Assembly: GCA_964505475.1 (NCBI GenBank)
Contig: CAZDIJ010000008.1
Coordinates: 1-64,000, forward strand
Source: JAGXQV01 sp964505475
GTDB lineage: Bacteria; Pseudomonadota; Gammaproteobacteria; Burkholderiales; Sulfuricellaceae
Direction: 5' to 3'
Length of the DNA stretch: 64,000 nt
Position numbers and translations under genes: made by a program. Below, in pieces: positions 7,420 to 17,425 of the stretch (its first letter is position 1; each line of letters begins with the position of its first letter). The notes beneath the pieces were generated by a model, which searched no databases, was not told the origin of the DNA, and worked only from the letters and a program-made list of their open reading frames with translations.

Positions 7420-8931
7420 TCAATGATGTCCGAAATGCGCCGAGAGCGCTTGCAGCGAAGCCTCGACCAGTTTCATCCAGGGTTCGAGATAAAACCCGGT
7501 CACCAGCAGCACCGCCAGAATGCCGCCGGCCACCAGATATTCCATCGGCAAGGTGGCCTCGATCGTACCGGGCGGCCGCCATTCCGGGCGCGGCGCCAGG
7601 AAGGCGCGCTGGAAGGCCCACAGCAGGAAGCCGGCGGTGACCACGTTACCCAGCGCGGCGGCCACGGTGGGCAGCGCGCCGAACTTGTCGATGGCCGCCT
7701 CCAGCACCAGATGCGCCGCGTCGAAGCCGGGGGTGCCGGGCATGCCGATGATGGAAAAGCCTCCGACCAGAAACGTCATGCTGAGGAAGGGAATGCGGTC
7801 GAACAACCCTCCCAGGCGATCGAGCGAAGTCGTGTGGGTGCGCCGGTAGACGAACCCGACCATGAACAGCAAGGCGGTGGCGGCCAGGCCGAAATTGACC
7901 GCGAGCAGGATGCCGCCCTGGAAGCCGGCGTGATGCAGGCTGAACAGGCCGATGGTAATCAGGCTGGTGTGGCTGACCACGGCGAAGGCGATCAGGCGGC
8001 GCAAATCCTTTTGCAGGAAGGCGAGGAAGGCGGCGTAGAAAACTCCGGTGGCGGCGAAGGCGACCACATAGTTTTGCCACTGGACGACGGCCTCCGGCAC
8101 CAGCGGAAAAACGAAACGCACCAGCCCGTAGATGCCGACCTTGATGCCCAGCAGCAAAACCGGGGCGATGGCCACGTTGCCATGCTCGGCCATGAGCGGC
8201 AGCCAGCCGTGCATCGGAAACAGAGGGGTGCGGATCGCCAGGCCGTAGAACAGCAGGAAGAACACCACCGAGGACAGCGGGGCGGCGATGTGGATGGCCG
8301 CCAGATCGACCAGATCGAAGCTCCAGCGCCCCCCGGCGGCATCGGCATGGCTCCAGCCCGCCACCAGCACGCCGGCCAGCAACAATAGCAGCCCGGTGCC
8401 CTGGAACTGATAAAAACGCGCCAGCGCCAGGTCTTTTTCCGCCGAGGTGGCCCAGCGCCACAACAGATGCCCGACCAGGCCGATTTCGATGGCCGAGGCC
8501 AGCACGAACCAGAGCAGATTGGTGGTGGTGAGCAGGGAAATCAGCACGCCCTCGATGGCCAGCAAGATTCCGATCAGCCGGCTGGGTTCGCCGAGTCCGC
8601 GCACCAGGCCGTAAATGCTGAGCAGGAAGGCGAGCAACGCGGTGAGCAGCACGAACAGCACCGTCACGCCGTCGGCGGCGGCATGATAGCCGAACGGTCC
8701 GAAGAGATCGACCCGTTCGGCCAGTTGCAGCGCCGGGGAGCCGATGTCGATGCGGCGATAAAGCGTGGCGGCCAGCAGCAATTCCGCCAACACCAGGAAG
8801 CGCCCCAAGATCACCGCGCCGCGCCGTTCCCCGAGCAGCAGCAGGGCGCCCGCGCCGAGCAGCGGAATGGCTTGCAGGGCGCCGAGCAACGGAAACCCGG
8901 ACTGCTGCGCCCAGTGAATTTCAGTCATCAT
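7420..8931 (-). CDS. NuoM-like membrane subunit, divergent (second of locus)
   Basis: A 503-residue polytopic protein of the NuoM/NuoN/MrpD family. It diverges from its two paralogues. The TM7 motif reads AIRTPLFPMHGWLP, with Arg where Lys is normal, and the usual AHxEAP after it is replaced by MAEHGNVA; a Glu is kept in the TM5 region (SAIEIGLVG). The start at 8931 (MMTEIHW) is one of two adjacent ATGs. It lies 42 bases after dabB. Probably an antiporter-like partner with altered or no proton conduction through the central Lys; this is inference. Confidence 0.8.
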   Translation of the reverse strand: MMTEIHWAQQSGFPLLGALQAIPLLGAGALLLLGERRGAVILGRFLVLAELLLAATLYRRIDIGSPALQLAERVDLFGPFGYHAAADGVTVLFVLLTALLAFLLSIYGLVRGLGEPSRLIGILLAIEGVLISLLTTTNLLWFVLASAIEIGLVGHLLWRWATSAEKDLALARFYQFQGTGLLLLLAGVLVAGWSHADAAGGRWSFDLVDLAAIHIAAPLSSVVFFLLFYGLAIRTPLFPMHGWLPLMAEHGNVAIAPVLLLGIKVGIYGLVRFVFPLVPEAVVQWQNYVVAFAATGVFYAAFLAFLQKDLRRLIAFAVVSHTSLITIGLFSLHHAGFQGGILLAVNFGLAATALLFMVGFVYRRTHTTSLDRLGGLFDRIPFLSMTFLVGGFSIIGMPGTPGFDAAHLVLEAAIDKFGALPTVAAALGNVVTAGFLLWAFQRAFLAPRPEWRPPGTIEATLPMEYLVAGGILAVLLVTGFYLEPWMKLVEASLQALSAHFGHH

Positions 8932-8973
8932 CCTTGCAACCTCTGTTCACCGCGGCAAAAGGAAAATATGGGT

Positions 8974-10512
8974 TCATAGAATCACCACGAAAGTCGCCAT
9001 AATCAGCAGCAGCAGGTAGCGCGGCCGCTCCAGCAGGCTTTCCACGGACAGCAGATAGCCGCCCAGGAAGCCCAGGATGCGGCTGATCCGGCTGCCGCTT
9101 TCCTGCATTACCAGACGCCGCTCGAAGTCGTAAAAACGGTCGGCGCACCATTCCAGCATGGCGCCCGCCAAGCCCCGGCCATGCACGATTTCGTCGCGGC
9201 CGCCGCGGGCGTCGGCGGCGGCGAGTCCCGCGCGGGCATCCTCGGGCATGCCCACCAGGCGGCTGACCACGCGGTCGTCGAGGTCGCGCATGTCGCGCGC
9301 CAGGCTTTGGGTGGGCTTCACCAGCAGCCAGTCGCCCAGCGCCTCCAGCCAGAAACGTTGCAGCGCCGCGGTGTAGAGCCGCTGGCGGCCGGCCAGCCAG
9401 CGCGGCGCCGGGCTGGCCGGATGGCCGGCGAGATGCATGTAGGAGGGCGAAGCGAGCATCTGCCAGGCGCGCCAGGCGGCGTGCAGCCCGAGATGCCAGG
9501 CGGCCAGGGTAAACAGGCCGAGGCCGCACTCCAGGAACATCAGGCCGACCTGGGCGGTGGTGGCGAAGATCAGGGTGCTTTTCACATCGGTCTGGGCGAG
9601 TCCGCCGAGGTAGCCGTACAGGGCGGTAAGCAGGCCGATGAAAGCGATCAGGCTCATCATCGCCGGCGCCTGGATCAGCAAGGGTTCGAGGCGCAGGGTC
9701 AGGTAGACGCCGGCATGCACCATCAGGGCGCCGTAGAAAATCGCGCTGGAGGGGGTCGGTCCCTCCAGCGCCCGGCCAAGCCAGGGCGAGAAGGGAACCT
9801 GCGCCGACTTGGCCAGCGCCGCGAGCATGAAGCCCAGCGCCAGCAGGCCGGCATACAGGGTTTCCAGCCGTCCCGGCGCGGTAATCCCTGGCCATTCGAC
9901 CGTGCCCAGCCAGATCGCGGCGAGAGCGATGCCGAGGATGAATCCGGCGTCGCCGATGCGGTTGGTGACGAAAGCGCGCAGGGCGTTGCCGGTGGCGGTG
10001 GGGCGCTCGTAGGCGTAACCGATCAGCAGAAAGGAGCTGACCCCGGCCAGTTCCCAACCCGCGAAGGCCAGTACGGCGTTGCCGGAAAGCACGATCAGCA
10101 ACATGCCGGCGCTGAACAGGCTCATCGCCAGGAAAAAGCGGTGAAAACCCGCCTCGCGGTGCAGGTAGTTGACCGAGAAGCGCAGGGTGACGAGGGCGAT
10201 CGCCGCGACCAGGGTGGCGATCGGCAGGGACAAAGCATCCAGAGCGAAGGACAGCGGCACGGCGAAACTGCCGCTGCTGAACCAGGTACCCACATGGACT
10301 TGGCCGGGAACACCCTGGTTGAGGGCAAGCAGATCCAGCGCCAGCAGATGCAGCAAGGCGAGCGCCGCGGCGCCGCTGGCCAGCCGGGCGGTAAGCGGCT
10401 CGGCCGCGTCGCCGGCGGCGCGCCCGGACAATACGCGCAGGGCGACGGCGGCGGCGGCCAGCAAAGGCAGCAACGGGATCAGCCAGACAAGCCGCACCAG
10501 CATATCCATCAT
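8974..10512 (-). CDS. dabB: DabB-type NuoL-like membrane subunit
   Basis: A membrane protein of about 512 residues from the NuoL/MrpA family (Proton_antipo_M). It has the conserved GWELAGVSSFLL (TM5 Glu) and AALAKSAQVPFSPWLGRALE (TM7 Lys region, as in NuoL). I start it at the ATG at 10512, which overlaps the dabA stop as ATGA; a longer frame upstream to 10641 is inside dabA. The C-terminal part is more hydrophilic and ends with one hydrophobic helix. In studied DAB systems DabB couples cation flux to CO2 hydration by DabA. Direct coupling to dabA by start/stop overlap supports the pair. Confidence 0.9.
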   Translation of the reverse strand: MMDMLVRLVWLIPLLPLLAAAAVALRVLSGRAAGDAAEPLTARLASGAAALALLHLLALDLLALNQGVPGQVHVGTWFSSGSFAVPLSFALDALSLPIATLVAAIALVTLRFSVNYLHREAGFHRFFLAMSLFSAGMLLIVLSGNAVLAFAGWELAGVSSFLLIGYAYERPTATGNALRAFVTNRIGDAGFILGIALAAIWLGTVEWPGITAPGRLETLYAGLLALGFMLAALAKSAQVPFSPWLGRALEGPTPSSAIFYGALMVHAGVYLTLRLEPLLIQAPAMMSLIAFIGLLTALYGYLGGLAQTDVKSTLIFATTAQVGLMFLECGLGLFTLAAWHLGLHAAWRAWQMLASPSYMHLAGHPASPAPRWLAGRQRLYTAALQRFWLEALGDWLLVKPTQSLARDMRDLDDRVVSRLVGMPEDARAGLAAADARGGRDEIVHGRGLAGAMLEWCADRFYDFERRLVMQESGSRISRILGFLGGYLLSVESLLERPRYLLLLIMATFVVIL

Positions 10513-13500
10513 GCCGCCTCCCCTTCTGGCTGGCTCCATGGCACCGGGCGGGTCAACAGCGCCGGCGTCAAAGGCTCGCGCTGGCCGGCGAACCAGTCGG
10601 CGGAACATTCCACCTCGGGCAAGCGCGCGCCGCCTTCCCATTCCAGCCAGCCGCGCGCCGGGTCGAAAAGATGAATGGCGGCGCTCTCCGGGTCCTTGGC
10701 GGCGACAATCAGCCAGCCGTTGCCGATCAACTCCTGCAACGGCGGCTGGCGCTGGTAGATGGCGGTGACGAGTTCGACGGTGTTTTCCACCACCACCAGC
10801 AGGCGCATCGCCTCATGGATCTCGATCATCTGGCGCGGCAGGCCGGTGCGCAGGTCGGAACCTGCGCCTTCCATGACGCCGAGCAGGCCGGTGACGTTGT
10901 GCAGTATCTTGGTGCCGCAGCCGTACTGCTCGTTGTTCACCGTGGAAAAATAGTATTCCAGGCTGATCCCCGCGCCCACCGGGCCGTTGGCCAGCAGCAG
11001 CCCTTCCAGCACCTTGCCATCGGGGTCCTCGGCCGGGTCGTAGGAAATCAGAAAGGAACGCCGGTCGAAGAAAGCGCCGCGGCTCAGGGAACGGCGGCCG
11101 ATAAAGGCGCAGGCGTTGGTGGCATGCCCCAACTCGGGGCGCGCCTGGGAAAAATCGTAGCGGCGTCCGACGACATGGCGCAGAGCGCTGTCCTTGCCGA
11201 TGCCGAGGGGGGCTGAGGCGAGGCGGCGGCAGCGTTCCTGGGCGTGGGCGCGGGAAGCCTCGGCCAATTCACGGTCGAGCTTGGCATGGGCGGCGCGCAG
11301 TTCCGCCGGGATGTCCTCCAGATCGTACCAAATCACCGAGTCGTCGCAGGTGTTGTGCTCCGCGCCGAGAAACCAGGCGCCCGGCGGAATGGCGATGCCG
11401 CGTTCGGCAAGCAGCGCGCGCACCTCGGGGCGGTTGGCCATGCCCGCGAACAGGCGGGCGTTGGGGCCGCTGTGGCGGCCGGAGCAGGCGCCGCAATCGT
11501 AGGCCGATAGATGCGGGTTGTTCTGGCTGTTGGAGCCGTGTCCCACGATCACCGCCAGCGGAGCGAAACGGCCGGTCAGCCCGATGTTGCGCAGAAAGGC
11601 TTGCACCCGGTCTGCCTGCTCGGCGTCGGTGAAACCGGAGGGGCGCGGCGCATCCGGCGTGGCCGGGGCGCTGCCGGCCGGCGCGGTGAATTCGATGCGG
11701 GTCGGCACGCTCAGATCGAAGGATTGGGCGAGCCGGGCGGCGAAGCGGCCGAGACGGCCGGGCAGCAGCATTTTCCCGGCCAGCACCGCCAGGGCGGCGG
11801 GCGCGGCGACGGCGGACAGCAGCGCCGGAACGAGCAGGCCGCGGCGCGTGCCCTGGTGCAGCGTTTCCCGCCACTTCAGGCGCCGCGCCAGCCGCCGCCG
11901 ATGCCGGGCGAAAAGCTCCTCGCTGCCGCCCCGCGGCAGTTCGCGCACTTCGTGGGCGGGCTTGGCCACCACCGGGCACAGCACGGTCGGCGCGTCATCG
12001 TCCAGGCCGTACCAGTTGATGAAAACGCTGAAATGGGCGGCCGCGCCGAAGGTTTCGAGGCGGGGATTGATTTCTTCGAGATGGCGGCGCATCCCTTCCT
12101 CGCGGTCGTCCATGCAGAACACCAACTGCGCTTCGGGATCGGGATTCGCCGGACAGCGCGCGTGATTGGCGGCGACGGCGGCGAATATCTGCTCGCGGTA
12201 GTGGCGCTCGTAGGCATTCAGCCAGACGTAGCCGGTCTGGTCGGCGTCGAGGCGGGACAGGCCGCCGAGCAGCTTTTCCGCGCCGGCGCGGCCGATCGCG
12301 CGGATCTCGCCGCCGCGCAAGGCGAGGTGCTGGGCGAGAAGGAACAACGGCCAGGCGCTGCCGGCCACGCTGGCGCCGCCGCGCCGGTCGGCGGCGGGAG
12401 TCTGGCGCCATGCCCACAACAGCCCGGCCAAGCGGCGCCAGGCAGCCTCATCGACCGTTTCCCGGCGCTGCACGGCTTCCTGCACCTGGCGCTGCGCCAG
12501 GCTCACCAGGTACTCGGGCAGGCGCCCTTCAAACAGGGCGTGGCGCACCACCAATTCCTCGGCGTGGTGGCGGAAATGCCAGCGCAACACGTCGAGGCTG
12601 GCTTCGATGCGCCAATGGCGGCGGCACAGACGCTGGGAAAAAATCCGTTCCAGCACCAGTCTGACCGCGAGGAAGTCCAACATTTCCACCGGCGTTCCCA
12701 GTCCGGCATGGCCGGGATGGTCATGGCGCCACAGCACCATGCCGAACCAGCCGGGAATTTCCAGGGCGAGCCGCTCCAGATAGCCCGCCCAGCGCGCCTC
12801 GGGCAGGCCGAGCAGGCCGAGTTCCTGGACGATGGCGTCGAGTGAATCGCCGGGCAGGCGCTCCAAATGGGTTTTCCATTCCGGCAAGTCGGCGAAGACC
12901 CACGCCAGGTCGCTGGCGGCGCTCGCGCGCCAGGCCGCGTAGAAACCTTGCGGACGGCTGGGGTTGTGCCAGGCGGCCAGCCCCTGGTCGAGGTGGGAGG
13001 CGATATGGCGGATCAGCAGCGGGCGCAGTTCGTCGAGCAGGTCCTCGCCGGTAAGCGCGCGCAGCAGGGAACGCAACGTCCACGCTCCGCCCAGGCGCTC
13101 CAGCAGATCGTCCAGCAGCCGGTGGGCTTCCTCGCCGATCTGGAGGGCGACCGAAGGCTGTTCCGCCGCGCTGGCGAGCGCCGCGGTTTCTCCCGGATCG
13201 GAGGAAGGCTCCAGGAGTTCCTCGGGATGCAGCGAGGCATGTTCCAGCCCCAGCGTTTCGACGCAGGCCGCCCACAACTCTCCGACCGCCGCGGCTTCCC
13301 CGGCGTCGCCCAGCAGGCGGCTTCTCGCCTCTTCGGCGACATTGGGCTGAAAAGCGCAAAGGGCGCGGTTTTCCTCTACCTGCCATTTGAGCTGGCTGCG
13401 GGACAGGTGCTTGACCGGGTAAAGCAGCGAGGCGAGCGCCACCTCGCCCAGGGTAACCGTCCGGCCGGGCGCGCGCGCCAACTCGGCGGCGGTGTCGAGA

Positions 13501-13781
13501 CCGGATGCCTCGCGCAGCGCGGACTCCAGATCGGCTCGGCTGATCCTGCCCTGGGCGTAAAATTCGCGGAAGCGTTCTTCCGGCAGGTAGGCGCTGGCGC
13601 CGGTCAATTGGCGTGCGGCGGAAACCGCCTGGGTAAAGTGCAGGTGCTGGTAGCCGTGCAGGGTGTTGTGATGGACGAAATCCTTGATCGGCGCCTGCGC
13701 CGGCAGCACGTGCTCGAGGCGGTGCGCCAGGTTGCGCAGTTGTTCGCGGATATCGCCGGAATGGTGTGAATCGCCGCTCAT
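10509..13781 (-). CDS. dabA: DabA (DUF2309), carbonic-anhydrase-like inorganic carbon pump subunit
   Basis: A 1090-residue DUF2309/UPF0753 protein. The beta-carbonic-anhydrase-like zinc residues are present: C556 and D558 in FCMDDREEGM, H748 in VGHGSNSQNNP and C763 in YDCGACSGRH. R560 follows as in the CxDxR arrangement. DabA with DabB converts CO2 to bicarbonate vectorially at the inner membrane. It belongs to the long DabA subtype (about 1000 residues rather than about 800). It starts 1 base after the NuoM-like gene stop at 13783 and is coupled to dabB by an ATGA overlap. No transmembrane signal is obvious, as expected for the peripheral subunit. Confidence 0.95.
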   Translation of the reverse strand: MSGDSHHSGDIREQLRNLAHRLEHVLPAQAPIKDFVHHNTLHGYQHLHFTQAVSAARQLTGASAYLPEERFREFYAQGRISRADLESALREASGLDTAAELARAPGRTVTLGEVALASLLYPVKHLSRSQLKWQVEENRALCAFQPNVAEEARSRLLGDAGEAAAVGELWAACVETLGLEHASLHPEELLEPSSDPGETAALASAAEQPSVALQIGEEAHRLLDDLLERLGGAWTLRSLLRALTGEDLLDELRPLLIRHIASHLDQGLAAWHNPSRPQGFYAAWRASAASDLAWVFADLPEWKTHLERLPGDSLDAIVQELGLLGLPEARWAGYLERLALEIPGWFGMVLWRHDHPGHAGLGTPVEMLDFLAVRLVLERIFSQRLCRRHWRIEASLDVLRWHFRHHAEELVVRHALFEGRLPEYLVSLAQRQVQEAVQRRETVDEAAWRRLAGLLWAWRQTPAADRRGGASVAGSAWPLFLLAQHLALRGGEIRAIGRAGAEKLLGGLSRLDADQTGYVWLNAYERHYREQIFAAVAANHARCPANPDPEAQLVFCMDDREEGMRRHLEEINPRLETFGAAAHFSVFINWYGLDDDAPTVLCPVVAKPAHEVRELPRGGSEELFARHRRRLARRLKWRETLHQGTRRGLLVPALLSAVAAPAALAVLAGKMLLPGRLGRFAARLAQSFDLSVPTRIEFTAPAGSAPATPDAPRPSGFTDAEQADRVQAFLRNIGLTGRFAPLAVIVGHGSNSQNNPHLSAYDCGACSGRHSGPNARLFAGMANRPEVRALLAERGIAIPPGAWFLGAEHNTCDDSVIWYDLEDIPAELRAAHAKLDRELAEASRAHAQERCRRLASAPLGIGKDSALRHVVGRRYDFSQARPELGHATNACAFIGRRSLSRGAFFDRRSFLISYDPAEDPDGKVLEGLLLANGPVGAGISLEYYFSTVNNEQYGCGTKILHNVTGLLGVMEGAGSDLRTGLPRQMIEIHEAMRLLVVVENTVELVTAIYQRQPPLQELIGNGWLIVAAKDPESAAIHLFDPARGWLEWEGGARLPEVECSADWFAGQREPLTPALLTRPVPWSQPEGEAA

Positions 13782-13782
13782 C

Positions 13783-15231
13783 TCAGAATAGCTGGCTCAA
13801 TTGGTTGATCGAGGCCGTCATCAGATGCAGCGCCGGCGCGGGGAAAAAACCGATCGCCAGGATGCCGGCGGAGAGAACGCCGGCGGCGGCCAACTCGGTG
13901 CGCGTCAGATCGGGGACGTGACGCATGTTTTCGCGCACCGGACCGGTGAACAGGCGGCCGATGGTGCGGATGCCGTAGGCGGCGCTAATCAGCACGCCCA
14001 GGGAAAGCAGCGCCACCCAGCCGCCCCAGCGGGCAAAGCCGCCGACCAGGGCATGCAATTCGGCGATGAAGCTGGCGGTGCCGGGAAAACCGATGGCGGC
14101 GACGAAGGCCAGCACCGTGAAGAAGGCGAAGCGCGGCATGACGCGCACCAGCGAGCTGTAGTCGGCGATGTCGCGGGTGTGGGTACGGTCGTAAAGCAGG
14201 CCGATGAGCAGGAACAGGGCGCCGGCCACCAGGCCGTGGGCGATCATCTGCATCACCGCGCCGGTGAAGCCGGCGGCATTGAGCGCGGCGATACCGAGCA
14301 ATACCACCCCCATGTGGCTGACCGAGGAATAGGCGACCATGCCCTTGAGATCGCGCTGGCGCCAGGCCAGCACGCCACCGTAGATCAGGCTGACCAGGGC
14401 GAGGGCGGCAAGCCAGCCCTGGAGGGCGACCACAGCGGCCGGCAGCATTTCGGCCGAGCGGATCAGGCCGTAGGAACCCATCTTCAGCAGTATCCCGGAA
14501 AGCAGGATGGAAACCGGGCTGGGCGCTTCGACGTGCGCCAGGGGCAGCCAGCCGTGCAGGGGGAAAATCGGCATCTTGACGCCGAAGCCGATCAGCAGGC
14601 CGATGAACAGCAGTATCTGGATGTTTTCCGGCAGTTTCGCGGCGCCGTGGGCGATCAGCACCATGTCGAAACTGTGGCCGGGCGCCGCGTCATAGATCAT
14701 GAGCAGGGCAACCAGCATGAAAACCGCGCCGCCCATGGTGTACAACACGAAGTTGAGCGCCGCGCGGTGGCGGTTCTCGCCGCCCCAGCGGTCGATCAGG
14801 AAGAACAGCGGAATCAGGGTGAGTTCCCAGAACACGTAGAACAGCGACCAGTCGCGCGCCATGAAGACGCCGAGCATGGCCGATTCCAGCAGCAGGATCA
14901 GAAAATAATACCCCTTGATCCCCTCGCGGATGACGCTGGAAGCGAGGATCGCCACCACGGTGAGCAGGGTGGCGAGCAGCACCATCGGATAGGAAATGCC
15001 GTCCACCCCAAGCGAGAAGGCGCTGCCCAGGCGGGGATTCCAGACATGGGTTTCGAACATCTGGATACCCGGCTGGGAAGCGTCGAACTGGGTGAGCAGC
15101 CCCCATGCCATGACGAAGGCGACGCCGCCGGCCAGCAGGGCGACCAGCCGTATCAGGCGCGGTCTGGCGGCGGGCAGCAGGGCGATGAGCAGGGCGCCGA
15201 AAACCGGGGCAAGCAGCAATACTCTCAACAT
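13783..15231 (-). CDS. NuoM-type proton-translocating membrane subunit (first of locus)
   Basis: A 482-residue NADH-quinone oxidoreductase chain M family protein with about 14 helices. It has the complete set of family motifs: FWELTLIPLFFLIDRWG, GFGVKMPIFPLHGWLPLAHV followed by EAPSPVSILLSGILLKMGSYG. It is closest to canonical NuoM/NdhD of the three paralogues here. It precedes dabA by 1 base, so it is co-translated with it. In the absence of nuo genes it is best read as an additional ion-pumping subunit of the DAB-type complex. Confidence 0.87.
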   Translation of the reverse strand: MLRVLLLAPVFGALLIALLPAARPRLIRLVALLAGGVAFVMAWGLLTQFDASQPGIQMFETHVWNPRLGSAFSLGVDGISYPMVLLATLLTVVAILASSVIREGIKGYYFLILLLESAMLGVFMARDWSLFYVFWELTLIPLFFLIDRWGGENRHRAALNFVLYTMGGAVFMLVALLMIYDAAPGHSFDMVLIAHGAAKLPENIQILLFIGLLIGFGVKMPIFPLHGWLPLAHVEAPSPVSILLSGILLKMGSYGLIRSAEMLPAAVVALQGWLAALALVSLIYGGVLAWRQRDLKGMVAYSSVSHMGVVLLGIAALNAAGFTGAVMQMIAHGLVAGALFLLIGLLYDRTHTRDIADYSSLVRVMPRFAFFTVLAFVAAIGFPGTASFIAELHALVGGFARWGGWVALLSLGVLISAAYGIRTIGRLFTGPVRENMRHVPDLTRTELAAAGVLSAGILAIGFFPAPALHLMTASINQLSQLF

Positions 15232-15310
15232 GGGGTAATGAAAATAGTCCTAGGCTTGGCCGCGAGACGGCACGGAATACTTCCTTCCGCCGCGCGGCAT
15301 GACGGAAACA

Positions 15311-17425
15311 TCAAGGCCGGCGCAGCGGGCAGAAGGCGCCCTCGGTCGCATCATAACCCATGCACATGTAAATGGCATCCAGCGCCATGTCTTCGTTGGG
15401 GAAGATGTTGTCCTGGGTGATCTTGTCGAACAGGCCGGTGTGGCGCATCACGTCGATCACCTGCTTCTTCAGGCCGCTGAACACCATGGTGATGTCGTTT
15501 TCCTTCAAGCGCTCCACCAGGTGATGGATGACCTCCTCGCCGGAGGCATCGAGTTGGTTGATGCCGTCGCCCACCACCAGCAGGAACTTGGCGTTGGGTT
15601 TGTGGGCGGCCGCCTCGAGAATGGCGTCCTCGAAGAATGGCACATTGGCGAAATAGAGCGAGCCGTCGAAACGCATGACGATGATGTTTTCATCGGTCGG
15701 CAAATCGGGATGCACGCTCAGGTCGCGCAAGGTGCCGTCGTGATAGCGGCCAAGCTGGGCGACGCGCGGCTGCATGGTGCGGTACAGGTAGAGGATGATG
15801 GCCAGCCCGGCGCCCGCCATGATGCCGTTGTCGAGATGCGGAGCGAAGGCGAGCGTGGCGACAAAAGTGACCACCGAAGCGACGCCGTCGTGCTTGTGGG
15901 CGTGCCAGGCATGCTTGATCGCCTTGAAGTTGACCAGCCCGACCACCGCCATCATGATTACCGCGGCCAGCACCGCCTGCGGCAGATGGTAGAGCAGCGG
16001 GGTGAGGAACAGCAGGGTAACCAGCACGATCAGGCCGGTGAATACCGAGGACATGCCGGTCTTGGCGCCGGCGTTCATGTTGACCGCGGAACGCGAGAAC
16101 GACCCGGAAACCGGGAAGGCCTGGCTCAAACTGCCGACGATGTTGGCGATGCCCTGGCCGACCAGTTCCTTGCTTGGATCGAGGCGCTGCTTGGTCTTGG
16201 CGGCGATGGCCTTGGCGATGGAAATGGCTTCCATGAAGCCGACCAGCGAAATCACCAGGGCGCTGCCGAGCAGAGCCATGACGTTATCCCAGCCCAGCTT
16301 CGGCATTTGCATGTCGGGCAGACCGGAGGGAATGCCGCCGACCACGTCGCCGCCGCCGGAAAGGCTCAGCTCGCCTTCCTTCACCTTCTTGATGCGCCAG
16401 CGGTGGCCGTCGGTATCGACCCCCTTGGGCGCATGGTTCTTCAGGTAAAGGCGTGCCGGCTCCTCGCTGCTGGCCGGCGCCATGTCGAGGATGAACTTGC
16501 GCATGGTGCGCGCCGCCTTGCGTTTTTCGTCCTCGACATCCTTGAGCGTGCCCTGGAGCAGTTCGATCTCATAGTGCAGGGCGGCGACCAGGCGGTCATC
16601 CTCTTCCGGCTCCTTTTCCAGCTTTTTGATGCGCGCCAGCCGGGAAGTGATCTGCTTGTTGATGGAGGCGACGCGCGCCTCGTTGAACCACGCCAGTTCG
16701 ATGACTTCGCGCACCTCGCTGTCCATGACCTGCTCGACCTTGACCTTGGCGGTCTGCTCGAAGCCGATCGCCCAGCTCACCACCGTGGTGAGCGCCACGG
16801 CGATCAGCACCCCCGGCAGCCTGGGCAGGTATTTTTTCAGCCCCCACATGATGGCGAAGGCGGCCACCCCCATGAGCAGCGTGGGAATATGGGTATCGCC
16901 GATCTGTTGCAACACCCCCCAGATGTCGTTGACGAAGTGTTCGCTGCGCCCCATCGACACCCCGAAAATCTTGTTGAGCTGCGACAGTCCGATGATGATG
17001 GCGGCGGCGTTGGTGAAACCGACGATGACCGGGTGAGAGAGAAAGTTGACGATCACCCCCAGCTTGAACAGCCCGAGCAGCAACTGGATGCAGCCGACCA
17101 GCAAGGCCAGCAGGATGGCCAGGGCGATGAACTGCTCCGAGCCGAGCGCGGCAAGGGGCGCCAACGCCGACGCGGTCAGCAGCGACACCACCGCCACCGG
17201 GCCGGTGGCGAGCTGGGACGACGACCCCCACATGGCGGCGATCATCACCGGCAGGAACGAGGCATAAAGCCCGTAATAGGCCGGCAGCCCGGCCAACTGG
17301 GCATAAGCCATGGACTGGGGAATCAGCACCAGCGCCACGGTAATGCCAGCGATCAAATCGGCCTTGACGGCATCGCCGCGCAACGGGAACCACTTGAGAA
17401 ACGGAAACAGATTATGGATAGACAT
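15311..17425 (-). CDS. SulP-family anion transporter with STAS domain and long insert
   Basis: A 704-residue inner-membrane carrier. The SulP signature region is clear (IPQSMAYAQLAGLPAYYGLYA at residues 35-55), as are later helices (FPVSGSFSRSAVNMNAGAKT) and a C-terminal STAS domain from about residue 560. A charged, coiled-coil-like insert of about 135 residues (about 223-360, rich in Lys/Glu) interrupts the membrane domain before VVGGIPSGLP. SulP proteins move sulfate, bicarbonate or other anions; the position upstream of the dab genes on the same strand favours bicarbonate. Sulfate is the alternative in a sulfur oxidiser. The start at 17425 has a poor ribosome binding site. Confidence 0.88.
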   Translation of the reverse strand: MSIHNLFPFLKWFPLRGDAVKADLIAGITVALVLIPQSMAYAQLAGLPAYYGLYASFLPVMIAAMWGSSSQLATGPVAVVSLLTASALAPLAALGSEQFIALAILLALLVGCIQLLLGLFKLGVIVNFLSHPVIVGFTNAAAIIIGLSQLNKIFGVSMGRSEHFVNDIWGVLQQIGDTHIPTLLMGVAAFAIMWGLKKYLPRLPGVLIAVALTTVVSWAIGFEQTAKVKVEQVMDSEVREVIELAWFNEARVASINKQITSRLARIKKLEKEPEEDDRLVAALHYEIELLQGTLKDVEDEKRKAARTMRKFILDMAPASSEEPARLYLKNHAPKGVDTDGHRWRIKKVKEGELSLSGGGDVVGGIPSGLPDMQMPKLGWDNVMALLGSALVISLVGFMEAISIAKAIAAKTKQRLDPSKELVGQGIANIVGSLSQAFPVSGSFSRSAVNMNAGAKTGMSSVFTGLIVLVTLLFLTPLLYHLPQAVLAAVIMMAVVGLVNFKAIKHAWHAHKHDGVASVVTFVATLAFAPHLDNGIMAGAGLAIILYLYRTMQPRVAQLGRYHDGTLRDLSVHPDLPTDENIIVMRFDGSLYFANVPFFEDAILEAAAHKPNAKFLLVVGDGINQLDASGEEVIHHLVERLKENDITMVFSGLKKQVIDVMRHTGLFDKITQDNIFPNEDMALDAIYMCMGYDATEGAFCPLRRP

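Noticed and set aside
8974..10641. Longer start for DabB at 10641
   Set aside because: The extra 43 residues lie within dabA and are Arg/Ala-rich. The ATG overlapping the dabA stop fits coupled translation.
5937..15231. Complex I (nuo) operon
   Set aside because: Only NuoL/NuoM-type subunits occur. No NuoA-K or soluble subunits are present, and dabA lies in the middle.
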